This document shows, piece by piece, positions 59,001 through 64,000 of a stretch of DNA of 64,000 nt (the first letter of the stretch is position 1; the number at the start of each line of letters is the position of its first letter). Source of the stretch: Piscicola geometra (taxonomy: Eukaryota; Annelida; Clitellata; Hirudinida; Piscicolidae); assembly GCA_943735955.1 (NCBI GenBank), contig OX030959.1, positions 8,662,106-8,726,105 of the forward strand, in the 5' to 3' direction. A model generated the notes under the pieces. The model saw nothing but the letters and a program-made list of their open reading frames with translations. It ran no database searches and had not been told where the DNA came from. Both the position numbers and the translations under genes were made by a program.

Positions 59001-62000
59001 AAATCATTAGTGATTGATTGATTGAATAATATTCGTCGTTGTATTGTATTGTATTGTATAGGTGACCTGGACCCTTTCAATATTTTTGCCCAGTCGGCGC
59101 CTATGGGCTTGTGCCATTCTAGACTTCTAATTTATCGATGAATCTTTTCATGACAAACCCAAAAAACGCCCTAAAAGGGATTTTTCTCTTTGTTTTCTGA
59201 GATAACTATTTAGATTCAAAATCGTGATAATGCAGAAAAAAAATTTATCAACCAAAATCCTAATTTTCTCATTTTGTTCTAAACCTGATTGTAGATGAGT
59301 TGTATATGGAATAAAGATTGGACATGGACGATTTCTCATTCCCGGTCCCGTCCCGTTCCCGAAATTATTTTTCGTCCCGTTTCCGATGGGCCATCAGAAT
59401 TTTGATTTACGTCCCGTCCCGTTCCTGCCACTCGATTCCCGGTCCCGAAACTTTTTGGCTCAGTCCCGACTAGAGGTCGGACCGGGTACCCGATCTGATC
59501 GGGTACCCGCGGGTACCCGCGGGACTCCCGCGGGAACGGGAATGAAAATTAATTTCGGGACGGGAAAATTCGGGAACCGGGAATAGGTTTTCGGGACGGG
59601 AACGGGAACGGGAATCAACATTCAAATCGGGAACGGGAAAAGACGGGAACGGGAATCAACTTTTAAATCGGGAACGGGAAAACGGGAATAACAGTTATTG
59701 GGATTGGATTCTTCAATGATTTTTCAGCAAACTTCCAAGTATGGAAATCTTTATTTCATCGATACTCCGTACTTAAAATAAGTATTAAATGCAATGGAAA
59801 AGTATAACGAAGCCACTATTGCCAATATCTAAACCTCCAACACTACATTTGAAGTTGTTATGATGAGTCCAAAGATTAGGGAGATTAGAACAAATGGGTG
59901 ATGATGAAAACTTTTCAGATGAAATCAAAATGGTCAGTTATATTATTTTAATTTTATAAATTAATACTTTGAATTTGAATGATTAATTTCCAAATGATTG
60001 CTCAGTTGATCATTTCGACAAAAGAAAAGATGCCATTGATCTTATTCGTATGACAGCATGTCTGTTGCCTCCCCAGTATGAAAGAATAATAGGAAAAAAG
60101 TTTGGGATAGAAGAGAAATAAATACCAAGACTTTCATTAGAAAAAATGTAATTTTTTACAGCCATACCAAGCTGCAGTGCCTTTGAGAAAAAAACAAATG
60201 ATGGTTATTTAGACCTATTATGTTTGTTTTTATAATTTAAAAATTATAATAAAATTATTATACTATCAAATTATACGAATGATTTTATATTTGCAGTTGT
60301 AGAGAATAAGAATGTTGTTAAAAAACATATTTCTAACATTATTGAAGAATTAGTAATAATGAACAAAGAAAAAAATTCAGAAGAGGATGAATTGAACAAA
60401 TATTCACAATTACGTCCCAAAAAAATTTAAAATTATAAAGATGTTTTATTTTATTGGAGTAAAATGAGCAATTTTAAAATAGTACAAGAAGTAGCCAAAA
60501 TTTTGTTTAGTGTATCTGCATGTTATATTCGCTGTGAACAGAATTTTTCAATATGTGGTCGTTTAACCTCAGACCCAAAATCATCTCATTTGAAAGCTGA
60601 AACTCTTAACGGTTTAACCCGTGTGAAAAGCAATAAAGACTTGATTGAATAACTCAAAAACAATACTTTCATTTCAATAAATATTGAACTTTAAATCGTG
60701 TTTTTTTATTTCATTAAAAGAAATATTCTCTGACTTTCAAATAATAAATTTTAAGAAATTTTAGAACTAGCAAGTATGGGACCAGTAAAAACGGCAACGA
60801 AAATGAATAAAAAAACAAAAAGCTTTCGGGAACGAGTCGGGACGGGAAAAAAAATTTCGGGAACGGGACGGGACGGGAATCAAAATTCTGATGTCCCATC
60901 GGGAACGGGACGGGACGGGAAAAAAAATTTCGGGAACGGGACGGGACGGGAATCAAAATTCTGATGTCCCATCGGGAACGGGACGGGACGGGAAAAAAAA
61001 TTTCGGGAACGGGACGGGACCGGGAATGAAAAATCGTCCATGTCCGACCTCTAGTCCCGACCCATTTCCAGAAAAAAAAATTGTGTTTATTTTTGCTGCG
61101 TTTTCACCGGCCCCAAACTTGCTTGTTCTAACATTTCTTAAAGTTCATTATTTGAAAGTCAGAAAATATTTTTTAAATAAAAACACAATTTAAATTTCAA
61201 ATATTTATTAAAATGAAATTATTGAAATTAGTCATTGTTTTTGAATAAATAAATAATGTCTTTATTGCTTTTGACACGGATTAAACCGTCAAGAGTTTTA
61301 GCTTTCAAATCAGAAGATTTTGGGTTTGAAGTTAAACGACCACATGTTGAAAAATTCCGTTCACATGGAATAGAACTTGCAGGTAGACTAAACAAAATTT
61401 TGGCTACTTCTTGTAGTATTGGAAAAATTTACATTTTACTCCAATAAAATAAACATCTTTAGAATCTTAAGTTTTGGTGGGACGTTATTGTGAATATTTG
61501 TGAAATTCATCTTTTTCCTAACTTTTTCTCGTTCATTATTACTAATTCCTCAATAATGTTAAAAAAATGTTTTTTGACAACTTTATTATTCTCCACAACT
61601 GCAAAAATAAAATCCTTTGTTTAATTTGATAGTATAACAATTGTATTATAATTTTTATGTTATAAAACCTCACATAATAGGTCTAAATAACCATCATTTG
61701 TTTTTTTCTCAACGGCACTGCAGTTTGGTCTGGCTGTACAAAATGGAGTTAAATTTTCTCTAATGAAAGTTTTGGAATTTATTTCTTTTCTATCCCAAAC
61801 TCTTTTAATATTATTTTTTAGATTGGGGAATGCAACAAACATGCTGCTATATGAATAAGATCAATGGGCGTCTTTTCTTTTGTCGAAATGATCAACTGAG
61901 CAATCAACTGGAAATTACTAATTCCAACTCAAAGTATTAATTGAAAAAATAAAAATAATATAACTGACCAGTTTGATTTCCTCTAACAAGTTTTCATCAT

Positions 62001-63332
62001 CACCCATTTGTTCTAATCTCTCTAATATTTGGACTCGCCATAACAACTTCAAATGTAGTGTTGGAGATTTTGACATTGGCAATGGTGGCTTCGTTATACA
62101 TTTCCATTGCATTTAATACTTCTTTCAAGTACGGTGTATCGATGAAATAAAGATTTCCATACTTAGGAGTTTGCTGAAGTATAATTATTAAAGAATCCAC
62201 TCCAAATAACTTTTGTTCCCGTTTTTCCTGTTCCCGATTTAAAAGTTGATTCCCGTTGCCGTTTTTTCCCGTTCCCAATTTGAATATCGATTCTCGTTCC
62301 CTTTCCCGTTCCAAAAACCTATTCCCGGTTCCCGACTTTTCTCGTCCCGAAATTAATTCTCATTCCCGTTCACGCGGGAGTTCCCAAGGATACCCGGTCT
62401 GACCTTAAAGATGTTTTAGCACACACACAAATATTCTGACACTCGTGAAAGCATTCAGCACCTAAAGACGATCATGAAGGAGTGGAGAAAGTCCTTGAAA
62501 TGCCACCTTGGCACCTCGCCTTCTGCGAACTTGGCTGGGATGTAGTCCTTGCCGAAGACTTGCATGCCCATCACTGCGAAGATGAAGACGATGATGGCCA
62601 GCACTAAGCAGAGGTTGCCCAGAGCTCCTATGGTCTTGCCGATGATGCCGATCAGAAGGTTCAGAGTGGGCCAGGATTTGGCAAGCTTGAATATTCTCAA
62701 CTGATTTAAGAGTTTTATGTTTGAATTTTTTCAAATATTACAAAACATATTTTGTATAAATTAATTGATAAAAATATTTTCCAACGTTTTAAATAAAATT
62801 GCAGATCACAGCATGACCAACATATCCCCATCAAACCAGTACTTCCCAGCTTTCAAACCAACCAATCTGAAAGAACGAAGAATCGAGAAACTTTTAGCGT
62901 CCTTCATCATCATCTCGACCAGACTGAGAGTCACAATGACGATGTCGAAACAGTGCCACTTCGTCTTTAGGTAGTTTATGAGACCCAGCGCCAAAATTTT
63001 CAAAGCCGTTTCTATTGCAAATATCACCGTGAAAACCTGAATTCCAATTTATGTTATACAATTTTAAATATCATTTGAGGTACTTTATTTCATTAAAGTA
63101 TGATAACATTATTTCAACGCTGATTCCCGTAGTTAATCACACTTTTGAATCATCCAACATCAGCTCATCCACCCCCTTCCTCACATAATTTCCAAGCAGA
63201 AGGACGTTCATCATGTGGTCGGAGTTGTCAGCCTGGTCGAAAGCCATTAGAACGGTGTTAATGACGATGCACAGCGTGGTGAAGAGGTCCACAAAAGGGT
63301 CCATAATGAACATCTCGACACACTTCGAGAAC
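50054..63332 (-). CDS. Nav1: Voltage-gated sodium channel alpha subunit, domain II to C terminus (Nav1/para type)
   Basis: Twenty minus-strand exons: 63332-63185, 63036-62863, 62700-62462, 56090-55982, 55818-55653, 55506-55355, 55283-55055, 54896-54772, 54622-54449, 54355-54233, 54080-53814, 53715-53662, 53512-53348, 53200-53093, 52946-52827, 52709-52559, 51831-51450, 51313-51121, 50928-50719 and 50479-50054. They encode 1237 residues in one frame; domain I lies beyond the window. Domain II has S4 ([18 protein letters not shown]) and filter Glu ([14 protein letters not shown]). Domain III has S4 ([18 protein letters not shown]) and filter Lys ([10 protein letters not shown]). Domain IV has S4 ([18 protein letters not shown]) and filter Ala ([11 protein letters not shown]). 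E-K-A fits the DEKA filter of bilaterian Nav1. The III-IV linker carries the inactivation latch as MFLT. After S6 come an EF-hand-like region and an IQ motif ([13 protein letters not shown]), where calmodulin binds. The C terminus is short (NPAYSVP). It carries the action-potential upstroke in nerve or muscle membrane. Confidence 0.96.
54905..55025. repeat. 30-bp minisatellite in a sodium-channel intron
   Basis: About four copies of a unit containing GTGGATGTGGGGAATAAGAT. It fills most of the 158-bp intron 54897-55054. Confidence 0.9.
56343..57640 (-). mobile_element. LINE endonuclease region (CFDP2-like), dead copy 2
   Basis: From high to low coordinates: [33 protein letters not shown], then a frameshifted middle (57000-57240) with EYGVGFAV, then [50 protein letters not shown] and [14 protein letters not shown]. 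This is the same EEP nuclease order as at 15205-16700. The copy lies in the 6.4-kb intron of the sodium channel, in the same orientation as the host gene. The frame breaks near 57240 and 56960 show it is inactive. Confidence 0.88.
57641..58400 (-). mobile_element. Presumed 5' region of the LINE
   Basis: GC-richer than its surroundings and contiguous with the endonuclease ORF. It holds CCAGGGTTACGG and CCAAGGAAGCACC words on the minus strand. The open frame at 57664-57963 (-) has no recognised domain. Confidence 0.5.
58573..58707 (+). other. Unidentified GC-richer segment with a short open frame
   Basis: ATG at 58573 opens 44 codons ([20 protein letters not shown] then [20 protein letters not shown]). 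It is GC-richer than its neighbours and within the sodium-channel intron. There is no splice context and no recognised family; it may be a retroposed coding fragment or part of a repeat. Confidence 0.3.
58940..59030 (+). repeat. GCGCTATAAAAA...(TGAT)n tail, copy 4
   Basis: GAAGAGCGCCTTTGTTCACT, AAAGGGCGCTATAAAAATCA, then TGATTGATTGATTGA. Slightly longer than the other copies. Confidence 0.7.
59322..62407 (-). mobile_element. hAT family C, outer copy (interrupted)
   Basis: The ends read TAAAGATTGGACATGGACGA (left) and ACCCGGTCTGACCTTA (right, inverted), eroded versions of the inner copy's TAGAGGTCGGAC ends. Terminal arms are rich in CCCGTCCCGTTCCCG-type words. The reverse-strand remnant of a hAT dimerisation domain is at 61256-61447. 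Removing the inner insertion 59471-61053 plus one duplication restores a roughly 1.5-kb element collinear with the inner one. No clear 8-bp duplication remains. Confidence 0.8.
59471..61053 (+). mobile_element. hAT family C, inner copy with perfect 8-bp duplication
   Basis: Begins TAGAGGTCGGACCGGG and ends GTCCGACCTCTA: 12-bp perfect inverted ends. Flanks are GTCCCGAC (59463-59470) and GTCCCGAC (61054-61061). The interior has a transposase C-terminal remnant: [40 protein letters not shown] (60464-60652). Terminal arms are made of GGGAACGGGACGGGA repeats at the 3' end (60835-61025). It sits in opposite orientation inside the outer copy. Confidence 0.92.
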
Positions 63333-63364
63333 CTGAAGTCAAGTAATTTGTAAAAAAGTCTTTT

Positions 63365-63930
63365 AAAACACACTGGGGGACAAAAAAACATGCCACTGTA
63401 TATTTGTATATTACTTTGACAAATTTGAATCGAGTATCACATTTCGTTCATTGTTTGACTTAGAAATCAATAGAGAACAAGATAGTCTAAACAGTTTCAA
63501 TTTCAACTTTTCAATATGCAATACCTTTACTTTAGAAGCGGCGATCTGCTGTAAATCTTGGGGGAGAGGGGTCTCCCTAGAATGGGCGGTGATCCTGGGG
63601 TGGTCCAGGGGTCACAACCATCAAGGTGGACCCATCACTACCAAAAAGTGGAAGGGTCCGGACCCCAGGAACCCCCCAGGATCGCCGCTCATGCTTTACT
63701 TAGTGAAACTTAAACAAACGGTTAAAATATTGAGAACTGTCTTGTAAAAAACATAATAATAATAATAAATACAAATACAAACAAATTTTAAAATGTATGT
63801 TGAAATTTATATTTAAAAAACAAAATAAGTATAAATCTTTTCATGTGTTTTACATTACAATTTTCGCTCTTTTTACACTTGTTTTAGCTTGACTAGGTAA
63901 TGTTAGTGCGTATTGAATTTGAAATAAATG
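63365..63930 (+). mobile_element. Mariner-like non-autonomous remnant
   Basis: CACTGGGGGACAAAAAAACA then ACTGTATATTTGTATATTAC and TTTGACAAATTTGAATCGAG match the end at 36682. 63870-63920 (TTTTAGCTTGACTAGGTAAT) resembles 40920-40945. No transposase remains. A MITE is inserted within it. Boundaries are approximate. Confidence 0.6.
63533..63693. mobile_element. GGCGATC-family MITE, 161 bp, perfect 8-bp duplication
   Basis: Starts TAGAAGCGGCGATCTGCTG and ends GGATCGCCGCTCATG. The flanking CTTTACTT is perfect at 63525-63532 and 63694-63701. The shortest full copy in the window. Confidence 0.9.
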
Positions 63931-64000
63931 TTTATATCATAAAGTTTTCAAAGAAAATTTTAAATTTAAAAGTTTTTTGAGTTAGAAATTTACATATATA

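Noticed and set aside
60714..61193. Arg/Gly-rich frames over GGGAACGGGACGGGA repeats
   Set aside because: Translations of the terminal repeats of the hAT element.

Overview
The window is nuclear DNA from an AT-rich bilaterian invertebrate. The genes are split by short spliceosomal introns. They include the C-terminal three domains of a Nav1-type voltage-gated sodium channel whose visible pore residues are E, K and A, a BPI/LBP-family gene, a complete UFM1 gene and a PAN/apple-type secreted protein. Intergenic and intronic DNA is dense with LINE, hAT, mariner and SINE debris. I cannot name the species. The gene set and repeats would suit an aquatic lophotrochozoan or similar animal, but that is only a guess.

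Layout. 1-12.8 kb: AT-rich repeats with one RING-finger exon (2425-3078) and a 3.6 kb hAT element with an 8-bp target duplication (8123-11680). 12.9-15.1 kb: a complete 7-exon BPI/LBP-like gene with a TATA box. 15.2-22.4 kb: a LINE endonuclease fragment, a roughly 680-bp (GTA)n tract, repeat debris and AT-rich sequence. 22.4-34.7 kb: a 30-exon gene for a secreted protein of about 1265 residues made of nine tandem units, which I reconstructed exon by exon; the reading frame closes exactly. Its introns hold a hAT element, a retro-fragment of an ST13/Hip-like gene, MITEs, a minisatellite and a long (CATC)n tract. 35-42.3 kb: nested transposons. 43.0-43.9 kb: a small secreted gene with two PAN/apple-like domains, minus strand, with a TATA box. 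44-48 kb: SINE and hAT debris. 48.3-49.1 kb: UFM1, whose start codon appears to be split by an intron (AT|G). 50.0-63.4 kb: the minus-strand sodium channel in 20 exons (domain II to the stop). One 6.4-kb intron carries a LINE endonuclease fragment and a hAT element nested inside a copy of its own family.

The genes do not form an operon or an obvious pathway. BPI/LBP-like, PAN-like and the tandem-unit protein are all predicted to be secreted and could act in defence or recognition, but this is inference. The candidates for something undescribed are the nine-unit secreted protein, the high share of splice donors with T at position +3 (17 of 59 introns modelled here), and the TSD-verified MITE/hAT family built around a GGCGATC-containing terminal repeat.
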